In this document: piece after piece, positions 34,538 to 42,930 of the stretch | Layout: every line of letters begins with the position of its first letter | How positions within the stretch are numbered: the stretch's first letter is position 1 | DNA from: Alphaproteobacteria bacterium | GTDB taxonomy: Bacteria; Pseudomonadota; Alphaproteobacteria; Reyranellales; Reyranellaceae | Length of the DNA: 64,000 nucleotides | NCBI GenBank assembly: GCA_016869975.1 | Contig: VGCZ01000003.1 | Span: forward strand, 62,001-126,000 | Direction of reading: 5' to 3' | The notes under the pieces: model-generated | The model's input: the letters and a program-made list of their open reading frames with translations, nothing else | What the model was told of the DNA's origin: nothing | Database searches by the model: none | Translations under genes and position numbers: made by a program

Positions 34538-37500
34538 CTACTCCGCCGGGTGCGGCGTGGCGGTGGCCGGTGTGGCGTGCGCTTCGCGCCGGCGGGCGAG
34601 GTAGGTGTAGGCGGTGGGCACGACGAAGAGGGTGAACACGGTGCCGAAGGTCAGGCCGCCGACGATCACCCAGCCGATCGCCTGGCGGCTCTCGCCACCG
34701 GCGCCGGTCGCGTAGGCCAAGGGCAGCGCGCCCAGCACCATCGCGCCCGTCGTCATCAGGATCGGGCGCAGGCGCAAGGTGGCGGCTTCCTTCACCGCCT
34801 CGACCTTGGCCATTCCCTGCTCCTGGAGCTGGTTGGCGAACTCGACGATCAGGATGCCATGCTTGGTGATCAGTCCTATGAGCGTGACGAGTCCGATCTG
34901 GCTGTAGACGTTGAGCGTGTTACCGGTGAAGTACAGCGCCAGCAGCGCCCCGGTCATGGTCAGCGGCACGGTGAGCATGATGATCAGCGGATCGATGAAG
35001 CTCTCGAACTGCGCTGCCAGCACCAGGAAGATGAAGACCAACGCCATCAGGAAGGTCTCGTACAGGCCGCGCGAGGACTGCTTGAACTCGCGACTCGTGC
35101 CGTTGTAGTCGATGCGGATGGTGCCGGGCAGCTGCTTGGCCGCCTCGTCCATGAACTCCAGCGCGTCGCCCAGCGCGCAGCCGCCGACCAGGTTGGCCGA
35201 CACTGTCGAGGCGCGCAGCTTGTTGAAGTGGTTGAGCTCCTTGGGTGCCACCGTCTCGTTGTAGGTGATCAGGGTCGATAGCGGGATCATCTGGCCCGAT
35301 CGCGCGCGCACGAAGATCTCGTTGAGCTGGCTGGGCGCCACGCGGTCGGCGTCGGCGACCTGGACCATGACGTCGTACTGCTTGCCCTCGCGCTTGAAGC
35401 GCGTGACCTGGCGGCCGCCCATCATGGTCTCGAGCGTGCGCCCGATGGTCTCGACCTCGACGCCCAGCAGCGCCGCCTTCTCGCGGTCGGGCCGCACGCG
35501 TAGATCGGGCTTGTTGAGCTTGAGGTCGGAATCGAGCGCGGTCAGGCAGGGATTGGTGCGCGCGATCGCCATCATCTGGCTGGTCGCCTGATCGAGCACC
35601 GCATAGGGCTGCGTCGTCAGCAGCACGACCTGCACCGGCTTATCCGACGTGCGCAGGCCGAAGGAGGGTGGGTTGATCGGGAAGGCGACGATGCCGGTGA
35701 TGCGCTGCGCCAGAGGGCGGGCCAGCTCGGTGATCCGCTGCTGCTTGACGGTGCGCTCCTCCCACGGCTTCAGGCGGGCGAAGGCGAGCAGGCGGGTGAC
35801 ATCGGGGAAGCCGACGATGACCAGCAGCTTCTCGACGTTCTCGCTGATCTCCGGCCGGCCCATCGCGGCGCTGCGAAGGTAGATGTCCTCGAGGCGATGG
35901 CCATAGGCCATGGTGAAGTCGATGGTCGAGCCTTCCGGCGCGAAGCCGATATTGGAGACGAAGCCGCGGTCCTCGCTGGGCGCCAGCTCGGCGGGGATCT
36001 TGGTGAACAGCCAGCCGGCGGCGCCGGCGGCGACGAGGCCGATCACGATCACCAGCGGCCGCGCGCTGAAGGTCCAGCCCAGCAGCCGGCGATAGCTGTT
36101 GTTCATGCCCTCCAGCAAGCGCTCGCCCACGCGGTAGAACAGGTTGGGCTTGGCCTCGTGCTTGAGCATCTTCGAGCACATCATCGGCGAGAGCGTCAGC
36201 GCTACGAAGCCGGAAACGATCACCGATCCCGCCAAGGTCAGCGCGAACTCGATGAACAGGCGGCCGGTGCGGCCGGTCTGGAAGGCCACCGGCGCGTACA
36301 CCGCGGCCAGCGTGATGGTCATGGCGATGACGGCGAAGGCGATCTCGCGGCTGCCCTTGAGCGCCGCCTCGAAGGGCTTCATGCCCTGCTCGACATAGCG
36401 CGAGATGTTCTCGAGCATGACGATGGCGTCGTCGACCACCAGGCCGATCGCCAGCACCATGGCCAGCAGGGTCAGCGTGTTGATCGAGAATCCCAGCAGC
36501 ATCATCATGGTGAAGGTGCCGATCAGCGACACCGGGATGGTCACCAGCGGCACCAAGGTGGCGCGGAACGAGCGCAGGAAGAGGAAAATCACCAGCACGA
36601 CCAGGACCACGGCTTCGCCAATGGTGCGGAAGACGTTGTCGATCGAGCGCTCGATGAAGACGGTGCTGTCGAAGGCGATATCGGCGGAGATGCCCGGCGG
36701 CAGCTCGGCGAGGATCTGCGGCAGGCGGCGCTTGGCCTCGGTAGCGACGGAGAGCGGATTGGCCGTCGACTGCTTGATGATGCCGACATTGACCGCCGGC
36801 CTGCCGTTGAAGCGGGTCAGCACGCGCTGGTCGCGCGGTCCGAGTTCGGCGCGGCCGACGTCGCGCAGCCGCACCAGATAGCCCTCGTTGTCGCGCAGGA
36901 TCAGGTTCTCGAACTGCGCAGGCGTGCGCAGGTCGGTCTCGGCGAGAATGGTGAACTCGCGCTGGGTGCTCTCGATCCGGCCGGAGGGGATCTCGACGTT
37001 CTGCCGGCGCAGCGCGTTCTCGACGTCCTGCGCGGTGACGCGGTAGGCGGCCATGCGCACGCGGTCAAGCCAGATGCGCATGGCGAAGGTGCGCTCGCCG
37101 AAGATGCGCAGCTGTGAGACGCCGTCGATGGTCTGCAGCTGATCCTTCACGAAGCGGTCGATGTAGTCGGTGATCTCGAGCTGGGAGATGGTATCGCTGT
37201 TGAAGGCGATGAACAGCACCGGGAAGGCGTCGGCCTCGACCTTGGCGATCACCGGCTCGTCGATCTCGGCCGGCAGGCGCGAGCGCACGCGGCTGACCCG
37301 ATCGCGCACGTCGGCGGCGGCCGAATCGACGTTGCGCGTCAGGCGGAACTTCACCGTGATCTGGCTGCGCTCGGCGCGGCTGAACGAGGTCATCAGCTCG
37401 ATGCCGTCGATGCCGTAGAGCGATTCCTCGAGCGGCTGCGTGACCTGGCTCTCGACGATCTCGGCCGAAGCGCCGCGATAGGTGACGTCGACCGTCAAGG

Positions 37501-37630
37501 TCGGCTCGTCGATGTTGGGATACTCGCGGATGGTCAGGCGCTGCCAGCTGACCAGGCCCAGCAGCACCAGCGTCAAGCTCAGCACGGTAGCGAAGACCGG
37601 CCGGCGGATCGAGATGTCGGACAGGGTCAT
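34538..37630 (-). CDS. RND efflux permease (AcrB/MdtB-like, HAE1 family)
   Basis: The 1030-residue inner-membrane proton/drug antiporter has twelve helices in two repeats with two large periplasmic domains. N-terminal SDISIRRPVFATVLSLTLVL, the TM4 proton-relay pair in GLVVDDAIVMLENI, and SINTLTLLAMVLAIG are hallmarks. The second repeat has GIIVEFANQL-like ILIVEFANQLQEQG. It follows its adaptor gene in an operon; no outer-membrane TolC-like gene is in the window, so a chromosomal TolC elsewhere is presumed. The substrate range is unknown. Confidence 0.95.
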   Translation of the reverse strand: MTLSDISIRRPVFATVLSLTLVLLGLVSWQRLTIREYPNIDEPTLTVDVTYRGASAEIVESQVTQPLEESLYGIDGIELMTSFSRAERSQITVKFRLTRNVDSAAADVRDRVSRVRSRLPAEIDEPVIAKVEADAFPVLFIAFNSDTISQLEITDYIDRFVKDQLQTIDGVSQLRIFGERTFAMRIWLDRVRMAAYRVTAQDVENALRRQNVEIPSGRIESTQREFTILAETDLRTPAQFENLILRDNEGYLVRLRDVGRAELGPRDQRVLTRFNGRPAVNVGIIKQSTANPLSVATEAKRRLPQILAELPPGISADIAFDSTVFIERSIDNVFRTIGEAVVLVVLVIFLFLRSFRATLVPLVTIPVSLIGTFTMMMLLGFSINTLTLLAMVLAIGLVVDDAIVMLENISRYVEQGMKPFEAALKGSREIAFAVIAMTITLAAVYAPVAFQTGRTGRLFIEFALTLAGSVIVSGFVALTLSPMMCSKMLKHEAKPNLFYRVGERLLEGMNNSYRRLLGWTFSARPLVIVIGLVAAGAAGWLFTKIPAELAPSEDRGFVSNIGFAPEGSTIDFTMAYGHRLEDIYLRSAAMGRPEISENVEKLLVIVGFPDVTRLLAFARLKPWEERTVKQQRITELARPLAQRITGIVAFPINPPSFGLRTSDKPVQVVLLTTQPYAVLDQATSQMMAIARTNPCLTALDSDLKLNKPDLRVRPDREKAALLGVEVETIGRTLETMMGGRQVTRFKREGKQYDVMVQVADADRVAPSQLNEIFVRARSGQMIPLSTLITYNETVAPKELNHFNKLRASTVSANLVGGCALGDALEFMDEAAKQLPGTIRIDYNGTSREFKQSSRGLYETFLMALVFIFLVLAAQFESFIDPLIIMLTVPLTMTGALLALYFTGNTLNVYSQIGLVTLIGLITKHGILIVEFANQLQEQGMAKVEAVKEAATLRLRPILMTTGAMVLGALPLAYATGAGGESRQAIGWVIVGGLTFGTVFTLFVVPTAYTYLARRREAHATPATATPHPAE

Positions 37631-37646
37631 GGCGAGGCCGGTGTGT

Positions 37647-37770
37647 CTCCCTCACCCCGCGGGCGGGGAGAGGGTTGGGGTGAGGGGGGCGTACGACGGC
37701 CTCGGTCGACGTCAGATGAACGCCAGCCCCTCAGCCCGATCCTCTCCGCGCAGGCGGGCAGCGGGGGTGA
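37647..37770. repeat. Composite palindromic repeat, degenerate copy
   Basis: The order of boxes seen at 5554 and 51861 (hairpin, GGGTGAGGGG-like box, spacer, inverted box, hairpin) is recognisable but both hairpins and the spacer have diverged. It separates the adaptor stop from the permease start and would lie inside their transcript. Confidence 0.6.
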
Positions 37771-37796
37771 AGAGATGTCGATCATCGTCATCGCGC

Positions 37797-39041
37797 TCAC
37801 CCGCCCTTGCCGGGTGGGTTGGGAGTGGTGGCGGTCGATGGCGCGCCGCCGGGCGTCGGGGCGGAAGCGCCGCTGGCCGGTTTGGGCGCGCCAGCGGGAG
37901 GCGGGCCGGGTGGGCGCTGACCGCCTGGTGGCACGATGGTCACCGGCATGCCCGGGCGCGGCAGCTTCAGGTGGCCGGCGGTGATCACCATATCGTTGGG
38001 CGTCAGCCCCTCCACGATCTCGACCTGGCCCTTCTCGCGTTGGCCGGCGCGCACGAATGTCGGCACCGACTTGCCGTCAACGACGCGGTAGACCTGCACG
38101 CGATCGCCTACCGGCACGATCGCCTGCTCGGGCACGAACATCGCGTTCTCGCGCGTGGCGAGCGTGACGGCGACACGCCCGAAGACGCCGGGGCGCAGCG
38201 TATCGCCCGGGTTGTCGACGATGGCGCGGATGACGATCGAGCGGCCGGCCTCGTCGACCAGCGGATCGATGGCGTAGACCTTGCCGGGAAACTCGCGCCC
38301 GGCGAAGGCGTCGACTGTCACGGCGATCGGCTGGCCGACGCGCACCGCCGGCAGGAAGGATTCGGGGATGCGGAAGTCGACCTTCAGCGGATCGATCTGC
38401 TCGAGATTCACGACGTCCGCGCCGGCGACGAGGTAGCTGCCGACCGAGACGCGGCGCAGGCCGACCACGCCGTCGAAGGGCGCGATCAGCGTGTACTTCT
38501 CGACCCGCGCCTTGGCGAGCTGCACGGCGGCTTCGTCGCGGCGAAGCGCGGCGCGCGCCTCGTCGACCGCCTTCTCGGTGCCGGCCTGACGCGCCACCAG
38601 CGATGTCGCGCGCTCGAAATTGGCCCGCGACAGCGCCAGCGACGCTTCGGCCTGCGCCAGTGCCGCCTCGTCGAGCGTGGCGTCGAGGCGCACCAGCACC
38701 TGGCCCTTGGTGACCTTCTCGCCTTCCCGGAAATTGAACTCCTTGACCCGGCTGGCGAGCTCCGGCCGCACCATCACCGCTTCGTTGGAGCGGAAGGTGC
38801 CGACGGCCAGCACACTCTGGCGCGCGGTGCCGATGGTGACCTTCACCGCTTCGACGCCCACGGCCGGCGGCGGCGTACCCGGCTTGGCCGCACCACCGGG
38901 CGGTGGCGCCCCTGGCTTGGCCGGCGCCGACGCGGTGAAATCGGGCGGTTTGGCGCCCGGACCCATATTGTACCACCACCACGCCCCGCCGCCGGCGGCC
39001 GCGAGCAGGATGGAGGCGGCGATCGCCACCTTGTGTCGCAT
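37797..39041 (-). CDS. RND periplasmic adaptor (membrane fusion protein)
   Basis: The 414-residue adaptor has one N-terminal transmembrane anchor (VAIAASILLAAAGGGAWWWY), a Pro/Gly/Ala linker, a lipoyl half-motif (EGEKVTKGQVLVRLD), an alpha-hairpin (ALAQAEASLALSRANFERA onward), the second lipoyl half (LIAPFDGVVGLRRVSVG), and beta-barrel and membrane-proximal domains. The last ~50 residues are a Pro/Gly/Ala-rich tail. It precedes the RND permease in the same operon and links it to an outer-membrane channel. Confidence 0.94.
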   Translation of the reverse strand: MRHKVAIAASILLAAAGGGAWWWYNMGPGAKPPDFTASAPAKPGAPPPGGAAKPGTPPPAVGVEAVKVTIGTARQSVLAVGTFRSNEAVMVRPELASRVKEFNFREGEKVTKGQVLVRLDATLDEAALAQAEASLALSRANFERATSLVARQAGTEKAVDEARAALRRDEAAVQLAKARVEKYTLIAPFDGVVGLRRVSVGSYLVAGADVVNLEQIDPLKVDFRIPESFLPAVRVGQPIAVTVDAFAGREFPGKVYAIDPLVDEAGRSIVIRAIVDNPGDTLRPGVFGRVAVTLATRENAMFVPEQAIVPVGDRVQVYRVVDGKSVPTFVRAGQREKGQVEIVEGLTPNDMVITAGHLKLPRPGMPVTIVPPGGQRPPGPPPAGAPKPASGASAPTPGGAPSTATTPNPPGKGG

Positions 39042-39303
39042 GAAGCCGATGTCTCCAGCCTTGCCGGCGCCGCCGCGTCTCGTGCGCGACTATGCCGGGA
39101 CCCGTCCCCGGTCGTAGCCGGCAGTTTACCGCCAATCCGCTGCGGGAGGGATGCGAAATCCGGACCAGGACGCCCGGGAGACGCATGGTCACAGGCCGTT
39201 ACAGGATGCTGACCGGGCGTGCTATGGCGTGGCGGATGAATGATTTGTCTCACCTACATCGCCCGGCGCCGGGCGCATGGCGGCGCCCGCGGGGGGAAGG
39301 GAC

Positions 39304-39885
39304 ATGATCCGCCGTCTCTACGACTGGGTGATCGGCCTGGCCGGCCATCGCCACGCCATTCCGGCGATGGGGACGGTGTCGTTCCTCGAGAGCTCTTTCT
39401 TCCCCATCCCGCCCGACGTCATGCTGGTACCCATGGTGCTGGCGCGGCGCGACAAGGCGTGGACCATCGCCACGGTCTGCACCGTGACCTCGGTGCTGGG
39501 CGGCCTCTTTGGCTATGCCATCGGCTATTACCTGTTCGAGACCATTGGCGCCTGGGTAGTGAAGCTCTACAGCCTGCAGGGCGCGCTCGACAATTTCCGC
39601 GCCGGCTTCGAGCGCTACGGCGTCTGGATCATCCTGATCAAGGGCCTGACACCGATCCCCTACAAGCTGGTGACCATCGCCAGCGGCGCTGCACACTTCG
39701 ACCTTTTCACCTTCGTCTGGGCCTCAATCCTCACCCGGGGCGCGCGCTTCTTCCTGGTGGCCGCCCTGCTGTGGAAGTTCGGCGAGCCGATCCGCGCCTT
39801 CATCGAGAAGCGGCTGACTTTGCTGACTTGGCTGTTCCTGATCGCCCTGATCGGCGGCTTCGTCGCGTTCCGCTATCTGTTCTGA
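39304..39885 (+). CDS. DedA/YqaA-family membrane protein
   Basis: A 193-residue VTT-domain (SNARE-associated) protein. FLESSFFPIPPDVMLVPMVL holds the acidic-Pro motif of the reentrant loop, and FGYAIGYYLFETIGAW and IILIKGLTPIPYKLVTIASG are the other conserved segments. DedA-type proteins are implicated in lipid scrambling and proton-coupled membrane homeostasis. GGGAAGGG precedes ATG 39304. Confidence 0.88.
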   Translation: MIRRLYDWVIGLAGHRHAIPAMGTVSFLESSFFPIPPDVMLVPMVLARRDKAWTIATVCTVTSVLGGLFGYAIGYYLFETIGAWVVKLYSLQGALDNFRAGFERYGVWIILIKGLTPIPYKLVTIASGAAHFDLFTFVWASILTRGARFFLVAALLWKFGEPIRAFIEKRLTLLTWLFLIALIGGFVAFRYLF

Positions 39886-39887
39886 CG

Positions 39888-40198
39888 ATGATCGTCACGT
39901 CTCGACACACCAACGCGCTGCGCTGCGCTTCGGGATCGTGGCGCATCTGGTCGCTGTCCGACGGCTATGTTGAGCTGCCGGCCGAGCTGCTCAAGGAGCC
40001 CGACGGCCGCGAAGCCTTCGCCAATCTCGCCAGGATCGTGATCGCCCGGGACGCGGCGGCGAAGTCCCTGGCCGAGAGGCATCTGCGGCGACGTGATCCA
40101 TGTGCACGCCGCGCAATTCGCTCGCCCGGAGTTGACCTGGACCTACGGGGCAAGGATATGCGTTCCGACCTTTGCCATAATCGTGGTCTGACATCCGC
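39888..40198 (+). pseudogene. Remnant of an MBL-fold metallo-hydrolase
   Basis: From ATG 39888 the first ~60 residues (WRIWSLSDGYVELPAELLKE) look like the N-terminus of an MBL-fold hydrolase of the type with WxxxxLSDGxxxxP. About 150 nt on, in the +1 frame, GDVIHVHAAQFARPELTWTY (from 40087) matches the segment that follows the active-site region in the same family (GDxxHxxxxQFAxPxL). The metal-binding HxHxDH core between them is absent, so roughly half the gene is deleted and the ends are out of frame. It lies between intact genes. Confidence 0.6.
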
Positions 40199-40201
40199 GC
40201 C

Positions 40202-40711
40202 ATGACCCTGAGCGCCGCCCTGTCGATGCCGACCGCTGGCCCGACCATTCGCCCGGCATTGCTGGTCCTGGTCGGCAGCGGCGGGCTGCTGCTGGGCGCG
40301 CTGGCCTTCCAGCATGTCGGCAAGATGCCGCCTTGCGCGCTGTGCTATTGGCAGCGCTACGGCCATATCGCCGCCCTCGGTATCGCCTGGCTGGCGCTGT
40401 GGCCTTTGCCGCGGCCGGCGCGGCTGGGGGTGCTGACGCTGGCCGGCCTGGCGCTGCTGGTGACCGCCGGCATCGCCGCCTATCACGTCGGCGTCGAATG
40501 GAAATGGTGGCCCGGGCCGCAGACCTGCGCGCCAGCCAGTGGCGGTTTTGCCGGCACCATCGACGAGATCAAGCGGCGCATCATGGGCACGCCGATGGTG
40601 CGCTGCGATTCGATCCCGTGGTCGATGCTGGGCCTGTCGATGGCCGGCTGGAACGGCGTGGCCTCGCTGCTGCTGGGCGTCGGCGCGCTGTCGCTGACCT
40701 GGAGGCGATGA
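40202..40711 (+). CDS. dsbB: DsbB-family disulfide bond formation protein
   Basis: A 169-residue inner-membrane protein with four helices that should reoxidise DsbA using ubiquinone. The first redox pair is Cys45/Cys48 in KMPPCALCYWQR and the second is Cys109 (PGPQTCAP) and Cys135 (PMVRCDSIP), all four conserved. The stop overlaps the coq7 start region (TGATG), coupling a quinone-using enzyme to a ubiquinone-biosynthesis gene. No strong Shine-Dalgarno precedes the ATG. Confidence 0.9.
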   Translation: MTLSAALSMPTAGPTIRPALLVLVGSGGLLLGALAFQHVGKMPPCALCYWQRYGHIAALGIAWLALWPLPRPARLGVLTLAGLALLVTAGIAAYHVGVEWKWWPGPQTCAPASGGFAGTIDEIKRRIMGTPMVRCDSIPWSMLGLSMAGWNGVASLLLGVGALSLTWRR

Positions 40712-41280
40712 TGACCAGGCGCACCGGCGAGGGCGCGATGCCCGGCGATCCTACCGCGCGCGACATCGTCGAGCGCGTGATCCGCGTCGACCAGGCCGGC
40801 GAGTACGGCGCCATCCGCATCTACGAGGGCCAGCTCGCCGCGTTGCGCGCCACCGGGCGCGCCAATGGCGAAACGGCGCGCAAGATCGAGCACATGCTGC
40901 GCCAGGAGCGTCGGCACAACGAGGTCTTCGACAAGCTGCTGGTCGAGCGCCGCGTACGGCCGACGGCGCTGCAGCCGCTGTGGTCGGTGGCCGGCTTCGC
41001 GCTCGGCGCCGCCACCGCCTTGCTCGGCGACCAGGCGGCGATGGCCTGCACCGTGGCGGTCGAGGAGACGATCGATCAGCACTACGCCGCCCAGCGCGAC
41101 CAGCTCGGCGACGACGAGGCCAGCTTGCGCGAGACGGTCGAGAGTTTCCGCAAAGACGAGCTGGCGCACCGCGACGAAGCGCTGGCGTCGGGCGCCGAGC
41201 AGGCCCCGGCCTATGAGGCATTGAGCGCCGCCATCCGTGCCGGCTCGCGCCTCGCCATCTGGCTCAGCACGCGCATCTGA
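40711..41280 (+). CDS. coq7: Coq7-type demethoxyubiquinone hydroxylase
   Basis: The 189-residue di-iron monooxygenase adds the C6 hydroxyl in ubiquinone synthesis. The four-helix di-iron ligands are visible: Glu31 in QAGEYGAIRIYEGQ, ExxH in RQERRHNEV (Glu66, His69), Glu in VEETIDQHY and ExxH in KDELAHRDEA. Coq7 rather than UbiF is usual in alphaproteobacteria. ATG 40711 gives a 5-nt spacing to GGAGG at 40701, whereas ATG 40708 is too close. Coupled to dsbB. Confidence 0.95.
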   Translation: MTRRTGEGAMPGDPTARDIVERVIRVDQAGEYGAIRIYEGQLAALRATGRANGETARKIEHMLRQERRHNEVFDKLLVERRVRPTALQPLWSVAGFALGAATALLGDQAAMACTVAVEETIDQHYAAQRDQLGDDEASLRETVESFRKDELAHRDEALASGAEQAPAYEALSAAIRAGSRLAIWLSTRI

Positions 41281-41399
41281 TTCCTGACGCCACGGGGTTC
41301 CAGGGCCGACAGGCGCGTGGACAGCCCGCGGTTGCGTCGTTACCAATGGGTTCCGGCCGCACGATGATCGTGCCACGGCGCCGGGTCGAGGCGGCGAAC

Positions 41400-41924
41400 A
41401 TGGCTATTCTGAAAAAGGGCATGGTGGGCGAGCCGGTCAAGCGGATGCAGGCGAAGCTCGGCGTGACGGCGGATGGCGATTTCGGCCCCGGCACGGAGAA
41501 GGCGCTGCGCGACTATCAGGCGGCCAACGGGTTGGCGGTCGATGGTGTCGCCGGACCGGACACCTTCATGCACATGAAGCTCTACGAGTTGGTGCTGCTG
41601 ATGAACGGCTCGCGCGGCGAGACGGTGAAGAAGGTTCAGGCCGAGCTGGGCGTCACCGCCGATGGCATCTACGGCCCGGCAACCGCCAAGGTCGTGCAGG
41701 CGTTCCAGGCCAAGAACGGCCTGGTCGCCGACGGCCTGGTCGGCCCCGACACCTTGGAGAAGATGACCGCTTTCGCCGAGTTCACGCCCGACGTGGTGGC
41801 GCGATCGGTCGCCAGCGAGGATAGCGCCGAGGCCCCCAAGGCGCCGGAAAGCGAAGCGCCCGGTGCCGCGCCGGCCCCCGAACGGCGCAGCCTGTGGGCG
41901 CGCGTGAAGGGGCTGTTCTCCTGA
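41400..41924 (+). CDS. Peptidoglycan-binding-domain protein (two PG_binding_1 repeats)
   Basis: A 174-residue protein without a recognisable signal peptide. It carries two PG_binding_1 modules: GEPVKRMQAKLGVTADGDFG with TEKALRDYQAANGLAVDGVAG, then GETVKKVQAELGVTADGIYG with AKVVQAFQAKNGLVADGLVG. An Ala/Pro/Glu-rich linker and a basic end (RRSLWARVKGLFS) follow. There is no attached hydrolase domain, so it may be a binding or scaffold protein. How it reaches the periplasm is unclear. GAGG at 41388 supports ATG 41400. Confidence 0.85.
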   Translation: MAILKKGMVGEPVKRMQAKLGVTADGDFGPGTEKALRDYQAANGLAVDGVAGPDTFMHMKLYELVLLMNGSRGETVKKVQAELGVTADGIYGPATAKVVQAFQAKNGLVADGLVGPDTLEKMTAFAEFTPDVVARSVASEDSAEAPKAPESEAPGAAPAPERRSLWARVKGLFS

Positions 41925-41999
41925 CAAGCGGGCCTGCGGGCCCGGTCATCGCCACTTCGGTCAAGGCGCGAAGCCCAAGCGCAGCGTCTTGACCTATAG

Positions 42000-42030
42000 C
42001 TTCCCCACCCCCCTTTAGGGGGTGGGGAAG
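42000..42030. repeat. Hairpin at the left edge of a tandem-repeat island
   Basis: 13-bp perfect arms CTTCCCCACCCCC (42000-42012) and complement (42018-42030) around CTTTA. The 459-bp gene-free interval 41925-42383 contains this hairpin, the tandem array at 42039, and an AT-rich promoter region. Confidence 0.85.
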
Positions 42031-42038
42031 CTGGGGAC

Positions 42039-42150
42039 GTTGGCACCCCGTCGGAAGGGGGTTGGCACCCCGTCGGAAGCCCCCGTCGGCACCCCGTTGG
42101 AAGACGTCGGCACCCCGTTGGTACCCCGTCGGAAGACCGTTGGAAGGCAC
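42039..42150 (+). repeat. Degenerate ~21-bp tandem repeat array
   Basis: About five imperfect direct copies of a unit close to GTYGGCACCCCGTYGGAAG, starting at 42039, 42061, 42085 and 42106, then shortened pieces (TACCCCGTCGGAAG at 42122 and GTTGGAAGGCAC at 42139). Unit spacing is 21-24 bp with C/T wobble at fixed positions. There are no unique spacers of constant length, so it is not a CRISPR. No gene covers it. Confidence 0.8.
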
Positions 42151-42321
42151 GGCATCGGCGCTCACTCCTCGGCGTTTCCGATGGCGACGTCGCCTGGCAG
42201 CCGCTCCTATGCGGTAACGATTCTGGGGAAATCTCTGGCGACATGGTGCGGTGGACGATGCTGTGTTTTGAGTAATTTGTAAATTATCAATTTATAGAAA
42301 TTTAAGATACTGCGCCGCGCG

Positions 42322-42354
42322 TTGAAATCTTTCAAGAAAAGTGTACATTCACTC
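42322..42354 (+). promoter_or_regulatory. Promoter with overlapping palindromic operator
   Basis: TTGAAA (42322-42327) and TACATT (42344-42349) separated by 16 bp form a plausible sigma-70-type promoter inside a strikingly AT-rich stretch (42265-42345). AGTGTACATTCACTC (42340-42354) covers the -10 and nearly matches the site upstream of the gene at 27180. The downstream gene begins at 42384. Confidence 0.55.
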
Positions 42355-42383
42355 ACTTGCGTTGATGAGGGGGAGGCGATCGC

Positions 42384-42917
42384 GTGACCAAGACGACCAA
42401 GGTGAAGGATTCCAAGAACCGAGAGTTCCGTACCGTGACGCAGAAGACCCAGGTCACCTGCGGGCCGGCCTGCTGCCTGATCATGTGGGCGAACGTCTAC
42501 GACGCCGATCCCCAAGCCGACGAGGGCGGGGTGATTGCGCTCAGCAAGGCATTTCCCAAGCCGTGGAACGCTGTCACCGGCGCGGAGATCAACAACCTCT
42601 CGAGCGTGCTGCGCCAGATGGGCGTGCGCACCAAGGTCGAGACCTATACGAACAACGGCGAGTTGAAGAAGGCGCTGACCACCAAGATCAAGCCCAAGAA
42701 GCCGGCGCTGGTATTCGTCGAATGGGAGGTGGATGCCAACGTGAAAGGCCACTTCGCCGTCTGCTCCGCGACGACAGCGTCGGAGGACAGATATACCGTC
42801 CTCGACCCGATGTACGGGCTGCAGGAGATGGTCGGCCTGCCATTCTACTATCCCTACACGAGCGGTGACGAAGTGATCTCGCTGAAGTTCACCGGCGCCG
42901 TGGCCTTCGTCGAGTAG
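42384..42917 (+). CDS. C39-like papain-fold cysteine peptidase
   Basis: The 177-residue protein is a single papain-like domain with no signal peptide, transporter or leader-peptide partner. VTQKTQVTCGPACCLIMWAN gives the oxyanion Gln20 and nucleophile Cys26; VKGHFAVCSAT gives His123 and YTVLDPMYGL gives Asp141, so the Cys-His-Asp triad is complete in C39 order. GGGAGG at 42371 fixes the GTG start. It has its own AT-rich promoter. Substrate and cellular role are unknown; peptide maturation, deubiquitinase-like or effector roles are all possible. Confidence 0.8.
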   Translation: MTKTTKVKDSKNREFRTVTQKTQVTCGPACCLIMWANVYDADPQADEGGVIALSKAFPKPWNAVTGAEINNLSSVLRQMGVRTKVETYTNNGELKKALTTKIKPKKPALVFVEWEVDANVKGHFAVCSATTASEDRYTVLDPMYGLQEMVGLPFYYPYTSGDEVISLKFTGAVAFVE

Positions 42918-42930
42918 GCGGGGCGAGACA

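Noticed and set aside
42039-42150. Tandem repeats as a CRISPR array
   Set aside because: Units are directly adjacent with no unique spacers and are imperfect; no cas genes are present.
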